Shown here: positions 33,121-42,961 of the stretch, in pieces
Layout: the number at the start of each line of letters is the position of its first letter
Position numbering within the stretch: the first letter of the stretch is position 1
NCBI GenBank assembly: GCA_013339765.2
Contig: JABSTR010000946.1
Coordinates: forward strand, 211,001 to 275,000
Direction: 5' to 3'
DNA from: Haemaphysalis longicornis
Taxonomy: Eukaryota; Arthropoda; Arachnida; Ixodida; Ixodidae
Length of the DNA: 64,000 nucleotides
Translations under genes and position numbers: made by a program
Notes under the pieces: generated by a model
The model's database searches: none
The model's input: only the letters and a program-made list of their open reading frames with translations
What the model was told of the DNA's origin: nothing

Positions 33121-35078
33121 CTTTGAGACGCTGCCCCAGGCAGCACGAGCGGGAGCGCGGCGGCGGCGGCGAGCGCTGGTGGCGTCACCACCAGTGCGTG
33201 ACGTCGGCGGATGCGGAGACACCTGCTCCGCTAGAAGGACTCTGCGCGGTCTTGCGTCACGTCCGCCTGGAGTCGGTGAGTGCAGCAGCGCCGCGACGCT
33301 CTTCTGCCGCTCGCACGGCGCGCAGGCGGCCGCTTTTTCGCAGCTGGCGTAGCAGACGACGCGACCGGCGGCCGATGTTCTGGCGGCGGCATAGCGCTGA
33401 CGCGCTACCCGCCGCGGCCTCCGTTTTATAGACAGCAGCGAGAGCGTTATCCGACAGGCCGAGATAAGGCGGCAGGCGACGTCCAATAGGCCGCAGCCGT
33501 CGAGCTGTCTAGGGACCAGCGGCCAGGGGCTTCCGACGGCGGCGAGCGCGCAGCGCATCCTGCCGATGCTGGCGTCGTGTCGTCGTCTCAGCGTGCTGTC
33601 CACGACAGCGGCGCATCGTCGGGCTGCATGAAAGCGACGCGGCGGCCTCCGTGGGGGCGTGCGCCAGCCGCCGTTCCCACCGCGGATGACGACGCGATCG
33701 GGGTAGGCGTTGCGACCAGCGGTGGGCTGAGGTGCGGTGCGACGGAAGCGTGGGCTGATGGGTTTAGGCCTAGCGCGATGCTTCGATTCCGGCACTGCGG
33801 CAGTCCGACGGGAGATGTGCGCTGTTTCGTCGGCCTCCCATGCTTAGTTTGACGGAGAAAGGGACCGCGCTAGCGTTGGCGCTGCTGGCTGCGGTGTCCG
33901 CGTCGCCGGTCGAGGCATTGGGTAACACAGAAAACACGGAGGCTCCTCACGTGTTGCGTTGGTGAACGCCCCCTCTCGGTTCGCTTCGCGGGTTTTTTGA
34001 AGACGAAGACAACGCATTCAACGTCTACACTTATTTCTCAGTCTTGGATTCGCTGGGTCAGCGCCGGCATTACTTTCATTCAGAGCTTGTGCCAGATTAA
34101 GCCATTGGGGATTTTTGTTCTACCCTCCTGAGCTAATCGAGCAAAATAATAATCGATTATCATAATTACAATAGGCATTGTTGTCTCACACTTTGAATTT
34201 CTCAATTACTCTTTCCCTGTTTATGAATCAAAAATCCCTCCTAACCGTCTTAAGTTATCTCCGTGCAGTTGCCCGTAGTTAATTCAGAAAATTTCCCAAC
34301 CATTGATGATTGGTCAATCACCTGATTGGGTATGCATCATACTCGGAAGGAATAACAACAACAACACTTACAAAAATATGGCGCCTTTCAATCTCAGTCA
34401 CTGAACTAAACCGCGTAGACATCTGCAGCTATTTATAATGCGCGCAATTGTTTATTTCCTTCGAGAACATATCGTCACGGGGCGCGGCGGACAATCCCGA
34501 TGGGGCCAAGGTCCACCATCAAGGAAGATGACAAGGAGTAAGGGACCGTTCACACTTGCGACATACAATAAAAAAAAACATTCTCTGTGCTGCATTTCGT
34601 TTTCTAAATTTTGGGATAGTATAAGATAATAAAGGTCACAACCTGATTAGGTACAAACTTTCTTGCCAATCCCCGCGTGAGTATGTGCCATGTTCTGAGG
34701 CAACCAACCGATAAAAGCGAGAAATCGCGTCGCTTCGTCTCAAGTGTGAATTCATTAGCTTCTTCAACAATGAAACCACAATCAAACTTGGCCAATCCCC
34801 CAGAGTGGGTACGTGCCACTCTTGTTATGGCTCCGACCAACCAACCAAGTGTGAAGGTGCGCAGCCAGCGCGGGTTCCGTCATGTCCGCCGAGTCAATAC
34901 TGTAAATAGCTCGCCTCATCTTGCAAATACATCGCTTCGTCTTCAACCACGGCTCGTGTCGTCTGCTCTGCCACCCCACAACAATATTTTTAGTCGCCCA
35001 GAACCGTTGCGCAGCGATGAAGAGCAGATGTTCCGCTAAAATCGGCTCTTTATCCCCGAAGTATCGTTTTAAATTAAG
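33121..35078. promoter_or_regulatory. probable upstream/5' UTR of the minus-strand gene, then AT-rich DNA
   Basis: GC-rich sequence runs from 33121 to about 33900 with many CpG and would hold the promoter and 5' UTR of the exon at 33023-33120. From 33950 to 35078 the sequence is AT-rich and shows no supported gene. No TATA box or initiator can be assigned with confidence. Confidence 0.3.
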
Positions 35079-35440
35079 AGCATTTCAGTAACTCACGATG
35101 TCACCCGCGTTGACGTCCGTAGTCGTAGTCCGCACCCCTCCCCCTACACTATATAAAAAAAAATACTATCCGGCGCCTGGTTTCGATCCCTCGACCCTGC
35201 GGGCGGAATGCAATGTACATGGTGCTCTACCCACTGCGCCACAAAGCCGACACAGAATGGGAGGCTACGAACGCGCCTTATATCCTTGACTCATTCAAAC
35301 TACGTCAAGAAGCTGCTGATACAACGCATTCACTACCACCAACTCCCCAAACACTAAACGTTAACGCAATACACCCACCCCCTATGCGACGCATTTACTC
35401 GAGTCCCCCTCGCGGAGAGATGGGCCCAATTTTTGAACAG
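35079..35440 (-). repeat. SINE-A, copy 3
   Basis: Nearly identical to the copy at 9727-10090: the block from GAGCATTTCAGTAACTCACG to GAGATGGGCCCAATTTTT, with the same tRNA-like segment and the A-run between it and the CCCCTCCCCC tract. It carries a single tRNA-like head. Confidence 0.75.
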
Positions 35441-35835
35441 CCTTGGCACATTTTGACGGAATAGTCGCTGGTGACTATCTTGTCGGATGCTTTTGAAGGC
35501 GTGCCATCTATTGTTAGTCTGCGTCGTCTCCTTCTTCGAGGTCAATCCCGTGAGCGCGGTTATACCTATACGCGCCGCCTGTTTGTCCGACGGACGACAC
35601 TCAATAATTTTCGGTTAATTGGAAGGGATGTTCTGGTCCCGGCTATTTTACATGCAATCAATGGAAGAAATCGCTCGATAACTCGAAGCTAAAACCCATT
35701 ATATCGATTATTTAGAAATTATTTCGAACGCGGTGTCTAGAGTGCCGTCCGATCTCTAGCCCAGCGCTGCAGGCATAGCTGCAGGCACGACATCCGAATA
35801 TTTGGGACTTGGCTAGCACCACCGAAAGCCTCTGT

Positions 35836-35912
35836 CGGTGTGGTGTAGGGGTTCCCTCTTAGATCCTCGATGCCATGGTCGGTGGTTGCAAACCACCTCT
35901 TGCCTCTTTTTT
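35836..35912 (+). repeat. tRNA-like SINE head ending in a T-run
   Basis: GTGTGGTGTAGGGGTTC fits box A and GTGGTTGCAAACCACC fits box B, followed by a run of seven T, a pol III terminator. The acceptor arms do not pair, so it is not a tRNA gene. 35441-35835 contains no recognised gene. Confidence 0.45.
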
Positions 35913-36007
35913 TCTTCTTTTTTTAAAAATTGAACTGTAATTTTTATGGCTAGGTTAGTTTTTCGTGTTTCAAATGATCGCTGTCCATTCGATAGGCCAT
36001 GTTAGTT

Positions 36008-36478
36008 TAGATTGTGTTAACTTGACTTACACTGTTAGATTGTGTTAACTTGACTTACGGAGAAAGCTGCTGGTAAAATGTTGCCGGACACATTTCCGTA
36101 ATTTAGACAACGGAAAGAATTTTAAGAACGGACATTTCGTAGTACGGAGAGGCCGTAACAAAACCAACACTCCGTTTCAAAAAGTACGTTTCAAAAAGCA
36201 AAAAAGATCGACACGACAATATATTTCTTGCAGTTATTAGTAAACTGATCTGTTTCTGTTCTGCATCATACAGAGGGAAAGCACGTATTTTGCAAAGCAG
36301 AAGAAGATTCCGTTTGACGTGTAACGGAGAGAGCATCCGTATACTGAGGGACGGAGCGCACCTCCGTTAAATTACGGGTGTTTTCTTTGTTCTGCATCAA
36401 ACAGAACACGGCTCTGTTTTATTACGGCCATCTGGTCCGTAATTTGTCCGTAAAATTACGGATTGTTTTTACAGTGTA
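36008..36478. repeat. probable MITE with TACACTGTAAAAA end
   Basis: The right end reads (inverted) TACACTGTAAAAACAATCCG and contains several copies of CGTAATTTTACGG-like palindromes (CCGTAATTT at 36094, GTAAAATTACGG at 36449). On the left a 24-bp unit (TTAGATTGTGTTAACTTGAC) is duplicated at 36008-36055. The left end is not securely placed. Confidence 0.35.
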
Positions 36479-36484
36479 CGTCAG

Positions 36485-36857
36485 CTAGAGCAATGTAGTG
36501 CCAGACGCGCAGGAGGAGGAATACACATTTATTCAACTGTATGAGTTCCGTTGTGAGAGTCCTCCTTAGTCCAGGAAGCCTTGGTCCTTGGCTGCCCGGC
36601 GGGCCCTGTCCACCAGTCTTTGCTGGCCTTGAGGGCGTGAGCTGGTCAGCTGGTCCTCCCACTGCTCCAGGGTTGGGTTTGGTAGGTGGGTTAATGATGG
36701 TGGTGGTCGGCACTCCCAGACCATATGGTAGAGAGTGTTGGGTGTGGGGCAGTATTGACAAGTCGAAGTGTATACGTTGTTGGGTAGATGGCATGGAGTA
36801 CAGTGTTCCGTGAATGCAGGTGTTAGTTCGCAGCTGTCCCAGGGTAATGGCGTCCTT
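36485..36857 (-). pseudogene. I-clade LINE 3' end, fragment 1
   Basis: On the minus strand one frame reads STCQYCPTPNTLYHMVWECR, a C-x2-C-x8-H-x4-C finger, then PNPTLEQWEDQLTSSRP..QQRLVDRARRAAKDQGFLD and a stop, then a 3' UTR with AATAAATG near 36530. This is the usual C-terminus of I-clade LINE ORF2 downstream of the RNase H domain; the element at 41-47 kb has the same kind of finger. It is 5'-limited by the P-like transposon. A nearly identical 305-bp block lies at 38715-39019. Confidence 0.6.
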
Positions 36858-38689
36858 GGTCACGAAACTTCGGCGCTCGCTTCATATAGGGACCGCGCGT
36901 GCCACTACAGGCGCCACCGCCGCACGAAGGTCATCCAGCCGCCGCGCGTGCGGCGTATTTGCCAGCTCTTGGCGTGCAAACGCTCGCTGCTTTTGGTGTC
37001 TGCGCGCTGATTAAGTGTGTTGTTTTTCGTAGTAGTTAGCGATGAATAGTCCAGTAATTGTGTTTATCACCTGCCTTCAATGGGGTTTTATTTTTCGAAG
37101 TAAGTTACCGTAGACTTCGGCCGCGAACGGCAACGGCTTCTGTGTGCTCTGACACAAGCGCTTGCGCCGTCGTGTTTAGGATTTTTAAATCTATATTGCT
37201 TCTTTTCTTAAAGCAAAGTTGTAAATACCACACATACGGTAGCTGTGTAGTGACGGACTGCTGCGGGCCTATCGATAATACAATAAAAAAGTGAAACAAA
37301 CCAAGTACGCGTCGTTCAGACTACGCTTAATGAATCCGTTGATTGCTCTGTAATGCACAGAACGCTAAAAGAGATAGCCCAATAGTATTGTCGTTTCGAT
37401 GAGTGGGTACATACTTCAGAACATAAAAACGCTGCGGAAACGCGAAGGATCAAAACATAAAGAGATATATGTTACTCCATGTGCCTTTCTGCTTCCACGC
37501 TTTGCAATCCTTGCAAAAATAGGAAGCGAAAAAAGAACAATGAAACTGATTTTATCACACGCAACAAAAAATTGCTATGTTACAAAGGGAGACAAAAGAG
37601 CGTGGTCCAGCTTACAAAAATTTATTTTTTCGCGCTGCGATGTGCAGCACACGGAGGAAACAGAATATTGCCACGTAGCCAAGAACGACGCAAAGCTTTT
37701 CTGAACGCAGCGAGCTAGCGATCTCCTGCACTACAAAAGACTAGAATGAAACACAAACGTCTAAGAAGCAGTCCGCAGTGTGACGTGAACAGATGAACGT
37801 CGATAAAGTGAGTTGCGCGGCGTTTGCTACGCATGCATTACTCTTGGAACGTTATTAATTTCAGATCCATGGAAATAGGATCGAGAACATTGTCGAAGAA
37901 ACAAAAAATCAAGTTAGCGACAAGGTGGCACCCTTTCCATATCAAACAATATTGCCCGACGGGACGTACGGCCAAAAGAGCAACCGGGCGCTCCGGTTGA
38001 AACGCCAGTTAAGAAACCGGAAACGGCCACGCGCGGTTACAAGACAAACAAAACGAACCGTAAGGGATAATTCGCGGAAATATGAAAAGTAAAAGCACGC
38101 GGACGTCCCAAAGCTTTTTTACACGCGAGCCTGAGCGCAAGGTAATACAAGTTTGCAAACAGGTAATGAAGCACCGCTACAACCTGACTGATATGACAAA
38201 AATCCGGCTTTAAGTTAGCCTGTACAATTCTACGTCAACGATGCTCTCAAAAGGGTACATTGCTTTTTCCATGCTCACACACAGTGCATTTCCACACACT
38301 GTCGCACACTTATAATCGAAGCTGAAATCTCCCGTTGCTTGCCTTGGAATGGCACCCCTCCATTTCTCACACAGCTGCCCGTCGCTGGGTCAACAGAACA
38401 AGGAAACATTTTCTGTGGTATCGTTGTACAAGGAACGACATCCCGGGACGCAACACATGTTCGGCATCGTCGTTGCACTACTTAAGTCGCATCACAAGAG
38501 CGCGATATGCAGGTTACATTTTTTTCCCGCACAAAACAAACACAACTCGCCGCGGCTCCGCCGTTCGAGCCAGCGCAACGCCGCCCGAGGAGTGACCTCA
38601 GTGAGAGGGTGGCACCACCGCGCGGCGGCCAAATGCAGCATATGAAGCTCTCCCATTGAGTTACGGAGCAGTTTCGTGACCAGTAAAGC
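36858..38689 (-). mobile_element. P-element-like (THAP) transposon, copy 2, inverted
   Basis: The ends are GGTCACGAAACTTCGG at 36858 and AGTTTCGTGACCAGTAAAGC at 38670-38689, the same TIR as copy 1. Homology to copy 1 runs throughout, in opposite orientation, but without the internal tandem duplication and without the pogo-type insertion. The left TIR is shortened by a few bases. Outside the right TIR the sequence ATTGAAGGACTCT is shared with the right flank of copy 1, so the true terminus may be longer. Confidence 0.65.
38270..38467 (-). pseudogene. THAP zinc-finger ORF fragment, copy 2, same TGA
   Basis: The frame starts at 38467 with MPNMCCVPGCRSLYNDTTEN and meets TGA at 38392-38390. It then continues PSDGQLCEKWRGAIPRQATG and FSFDYKCATVC in the same frame. 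The TGA occupies the same codon as in copy 1. Downstream a one-base difference breaks what may have been VCEMH, the last metal ligand segment of the C2CH finger. Confidence 0.6.
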
Positions 38690-38701
38690 ATTGAAGGACT
38701 C

Positions 38702-39070
38702 TGGTAGAGTCCTCTGGTAGAGAGTCCTCCTTAGTCCAGGAAGCCTTGGTCCTTGGCTGCCCGGCGGGCCCTGTCCACCAGTCTTTGCTGGCCTTGAGGG
38801 CGTGAGCTGGTCAGCTGGTCCTCCCACTGCTCCAGGGTTGGGTTTGGTAGGTGGGTTAATGATGGTGGTGGTCGGCACTCCCAGACCATATGGTAGAGAG
38901 TGTTGGGTGTGGGGCAGTATTGACAAGTCGAAGTGTATACGTTGTTGGGTAGATGGCATGGAGTACAGTGTTCCGTGAATGCAGGTGTTAGTTCGCAGCT
39001 GTCCCAGGGTAATGGCGTCCTCTCTGGTCATGTTGGGGTATTGTGGGGCCACACGCGGCATTGTTTTCAA
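38702..39070 (-). pseudogene. I-clade LINE 3' end, fragment 2
   Basis: The same coding block as at 36557-36857 (STCQYC..HMVWEC..DQGFLD) with about 20 extra codons at the N-terminal side (PQYPNMTREDAITLGQLRTN). Together the two fragments flank the P-like copy in direct orientation and overlap by about 305 bp. Either two LINE copies or a local duplication explains this. Confidence 0.6.
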
Positions 39071-39560
39071 ACACGAAAGTGTTTTATTCCCGTATATACG
39101 AATATTTCCCTTACGTCACATCTGTCATGGAAGTGACGCCAGTACAACGAAGCAAGCGGCCTGTAAAGGGTGCACCCTTGCACACATGGTGTTCTTGCGG
39201 AGAAGCAACCTTTAGTACTAAAGAGTACGTTATACTTAGACTTGTTCGTTTTCACGTTTTGTATTTTAACACGAAAGTGTTTTATGCCGGGATGCACCAA
39301 GATTTCACTAACGTCATATCCGTCACGGAAATGACACCAGTACACTTTGCCGAAGCGACCCGCCAGCAGGACGTCGTTCGCCAAGCACGCCCACAAGACA
39401 GCCGCCGACCCGCAAATCATGCTCAGCTGCAGATTTCGTTGCACATTTCACATTCGTGTTTTACCGATTCCTATCACAGAGGAATCACCCAGTTTTTTTT
39501 TTACAAAACCCCGATGGACGTCGATATAGTGGAGTGCTTATAGTACCGTCGGACGGCACT
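39062..39560 (+). repeat. two diverged 85-bp modules 200 bp apart
   Basis: ACACGAAAGTGTTTTATTCC..GTCATGGAAGTGACGCCAGTAC (39071-39147) and ACACGAAAGTGTTTTATGCC..GTCACGGAAATGACACCAGTAC (39271-39345) are clearly related. Both read NTKVFY..SV-E-TPV in the same frame of a 166-codon open frame (39043-39543). I cannot say whether this is a coding tandem repeat or a non-coding one. The sequence TCGGACGGCACTCTAGACAC at 39552 also occurs inverted at about 35734. 39571-39988 has no recognised gene. Confidence 0.35.
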
Positions 39561-39988
39561 CTAGACACAGCCTATTTCGAATAAAAGCGTTGAGGTGACC
39601 GTCATTTCTCGATAAACGTCAATATTTTTAAGCGCCAAAACGCCGCAGTGCTCTGCGCAAGGTGGAGATCACCTCAACTGAGGCAGCACACAGTCGATAA
39701 CGCGGCAGATCACTTTAGACTCGCGCCAGCGTACGCATCTCTCTTTTCAGGTCGTCAACCTTTGTTGTTGCACAGAGCAGTCTGCGATGTGGATGGCTCA
39801 GGCTTCGAATTTCGCAATAAATAGGAACTGTCATGGCAAACTGTGCCGTACACACGAATGGGCGACCAAAGCCGAGACTCTCAACTAAGTCAAGAAGGGA
39901 ATAACGTTTCAGACTAATGGCAGTGCGCTAAGTTCGGTTAATTCGAAGTTTTCTGCAGACCCCGTGGCCTTCGCCTAAAAAAGGGCAC

Positions 39989-40343
39989 TGGGGCGGTATT
40001 CTCGTGTTTCTCCGTTTTGAAAACGTCCGTTTTGCGTCCATTTTGTTGTGACGTACATCCAGTTGTAGGCGGGCTTTGTGTTTACTTTAGCGGAACTGTT
40101 CTTGTAAACACATTTTGAACGACTAAACCTATTTTAAACTATCTTTTATGTGTTTATTGTTCCGCCAGCGAACCAACAACAAGGTGACGAAAAATCGTTT
40201 GCTCCAAATCGCCTGCTCCGAGAAGCCGCGTGTGCTTGCATGACGTCACATCCGGGTGTCCGCTTCTAGCCAGTCAGGGCTTGCTCAAAACTGACACTTT
40301 TGAAACGGACACAAAACGGACAAAACATGAGAATACCGCCCCT
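39989..40343. mobile_element. GGGGCGG-ended MITE, about 355 bp
   Basis: The ends GGGGCGGTATTCTCGTG and CATGAGAATACCGCCCC are inverted repeats, followed inward by CCGTTTTGAAAACG / AAACGGACACAAAACGG. There is no ORF inside. It matches the smaller element at 28498-28693. 40344-41164 after it shows only a short AT-rich region and no recognised gene. Confidence 0.7.
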
Positions 40344-41258
40344 GAAGCGATTTGCAAACATTGCGGGATTACTAGCGAAAATTGTAGTACGGAGTCTCTA
40401 GGCCATGTTTCGACCGTTCTTTCTACGCGACTTTATTCCGTAGAAAAATCAATTCAGAAATGCTGTCCTCCCCTCCGCATCCTCCTTGACGATTTCTTTG
40501 ACGTTTCGCATGACGTCAGAAAAAGGTGCCTTGGCTTGACTGAGCTACTACCCGGCTCGCCGGCCCTCCGATAGAGTCAGTCGGCCCAGCGTTAAGTCCG
40601 CCGGCCGCCAGCGGGTCGTCGCAATTCGTTCGCTCAGTTGAAGCTATGCCACGACACGATTTCTGCCTGTAGGAATGTGCTTTTAGTTTGTTAGTTTGTA
40701 GACTGTATCAAGCTCTTAGTACAAGTAGCTCCACACAAGCGAACATGCCACGCATCGCCACGTCGACTGTATATGGCGAGGGTTCCAAGCACTTTTCCTG
40801 TGGGCAAGCAAAAATACCTTGCGGCAAAGCCAGCTTTATTGCAATGCTCAGCAGTGAACGGCTGTAACCCTCCTTGTTTTTTCAAAGCTTCTCAAGCAAA
40901 GTTAATCACATCTGGTTGTAAGATAACTCTATCGTTACCTCTAGTTTAATTCATTTCTCGTAATAAGGAAGAACGAGGACGCGCTCCGCGATCGCTCTGT
41001 CTTTTCTTGGTAATTGTGCCGGTTATTAAGCCTGGATCTTCATGGTACTGCATCGCCTGGTGTATAAGCCTGCGAGGTCCCCGCGGTACCGAAACCGAGG
41101 TAGGGAGCTCATATTTTGGAAATAAGGACCGATTTTGTGGTACCACGCGGCGCGCCTGCAACTAAGCGAGCCGCAGAGCCGCCGTGGCCGGGGAAGCGCA
41201 GGCGTAGCCAAGACTCCACCTAGCTCGGAAGTTAATTACTCCGGGCATTGACCCCGAG

Positions 41259-42954
41259 ATGTCGACCGCCATGCGGATCGAAGTGGATGGGGAAGAAATT
41301 TTGCCAGAGCAAGTGTCCAGAGCGCAAGGCTGGAAAACGGCCGGCGAGAAATTGAATGTCAACGGCGGCAGGCAGCTACGCCTAACGCAAGGAAGCCATG
41401 GCGGCCAAGATTGCGCCAGAGCCGGAGCTGCACACAACACCTGTGGCCAGGACGGCGACCTCGGCGGCGCTTCTGAGACCGATGCTGTGCCACAAGAAGG
41501 CGAAGCGAGTAAACAAGGGGAGACTTCTTAAGGGCGCGCGGATGCCAGACCTCCCGCGCGCCGACATGAAGATCATTCTGCGACCACGGGGCGGGCTTCG
41601 CGTCAGGCGAAGTCTCGCGAGTGGAAATTAGCCGAGCGATCGCAGCGGCGGCCCGAAGTTGCCGCAAGTGACTCAAGAGAGGATGTAATTTGCCCTCAAT
41701 AACCAACAAAACATAATTGTCGCAAGCACACCAAGCAGGGAGAAACGCGGACAAGTACGTAGCTGTGGCCAGCATCGACATCAGAGGGACGGCCCATGAA
41801 GTCAGTGCGTACGAGTCCGCCCCCCATGGAACAGTCAAAGGTGTCATTCGGGGCATCCCGTTAGAGGACACTGCCCAAGAGATCCAGACTACGTAGTGCA
41901 CAAACACAACCCCACGGCCGCTCCAGGCCAACCGGATCGGCAAGACGCGGTCCGTGGTCATCGCTTTTGCGGGGACCAAGGTGCCAAACTACGTACGCTA
42001 TGGGAACCTGCTTGTGGAGTGTAACCTACACCGCAAGCAGATAGATGTGTGCTACACCGTGCGGGCGGCTCGGCCACAGGATGGACGTCTGCCCTAACCC
42101 CCAGGACCGCATCTCTGCCGGGGCTGTGCCGCAGCCAATCCGGACCCTGAGCACTAGTGCGTGCCGCAATGCAGGCCTGTGCGGCGGGAAAGCACTCACC
42201 GCCGACCGAACCTGCAAGGCGCGCTTCAAGACGCCGTATGTGGTTGCGCCGCAGGCGGTGGGAACGCCGACGAGCCGAAGACGGCGACACAAGTCAAGAG
42301 AAAGATGCCGTACAGGGCGACCCCCGCCGTAGCACATCGTCGCGGAGCCGATCGAGAACGCCGGCCCGCAAGGGCGGCCATCAGAGCCGTCAACGTTCGA
42401 GATCCCTCTCCCGGGGCGGCCACCAAGGGGGCCGGCCCGGGACGCCATCGGCTGAGCCCCAAGGGAACCGCCGCTGGGAGACGGTCAAGAAGGGGAGCAG
42501 CGGCAAACGAGGCTCGAGCGGAAGATGCCAGAGGTCCCGGTCCCGAGCACCGAAGTCGAGGTCCCTGGTCCGTTCCAGTCAGCGGCAACGAGGGAAGAGC
42601 ACGACAAACAGGTGGGCTGGGCAAACGGGGTCTCCCGTCGCTCTCGGGAACAACAGAGAGTTCCCTCCCCTTACCCCCTCCCAACCTCCCGGTCAGGGCG
42701 CTGTAGCCAAGTCAGGCGACAGCCAATGCATAGTGCTCAAAAGAATAATCGAATGGCAACAAGCCCAAATCAAGGAGCAGAATGAACAAATACGCGCTCT
42801 CATGAAAAAGATAGAGGCGCTGACGAGCGGTAGCTCCGGCAACCACGACGTGTCGGACGGCGCGAGCGAGAAGCGCAAAGTGCCGCGGCGAGATCCACCA
42901 TCTGTCCGCCTAGAGCGGGTGGAGGCGGGTAACACCGAGCACTGCGAGTAGCCA
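41259..42954 (+). pseudogene. I-clade LINE ORF1 (gag-like, zinc knuckles), frameshifted
   Basis: The start is MSTAMRIEVDGEEI at 41259. A shift near 41390 leads into PDLPRADMKIILRPRGG, the conserved gag segment seen in arthropod I/R1-type elements, then KYVAVASIDIRGTAHEVSAY and HGTVKGVIRGIPLEDTA. Around 42050-42190 come the zinc-knuckle cysteines, spread over two frames: CGRLGHRMDVCPNP, a second CxxC region and CRLCGG-like sequence. The tail is Arg/Ser-rich and then coiled-coil-like (IIEWQQAQIKEQNEQIRALM), with the stop at 42952-42954. The protein would bind element RNA in the cytoplasm. At least four shifts or stops are present. Confidence 0.7.
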
Positions 42955-42961
42955 AGAAGCC

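Noticed and set aside
42226..42684. Minus-strand 152-codon frame opposite ORF1
   Set aside because: It is the complement shadow of the GC-rich, Arg/Ser-rich gag tail and has no motif.
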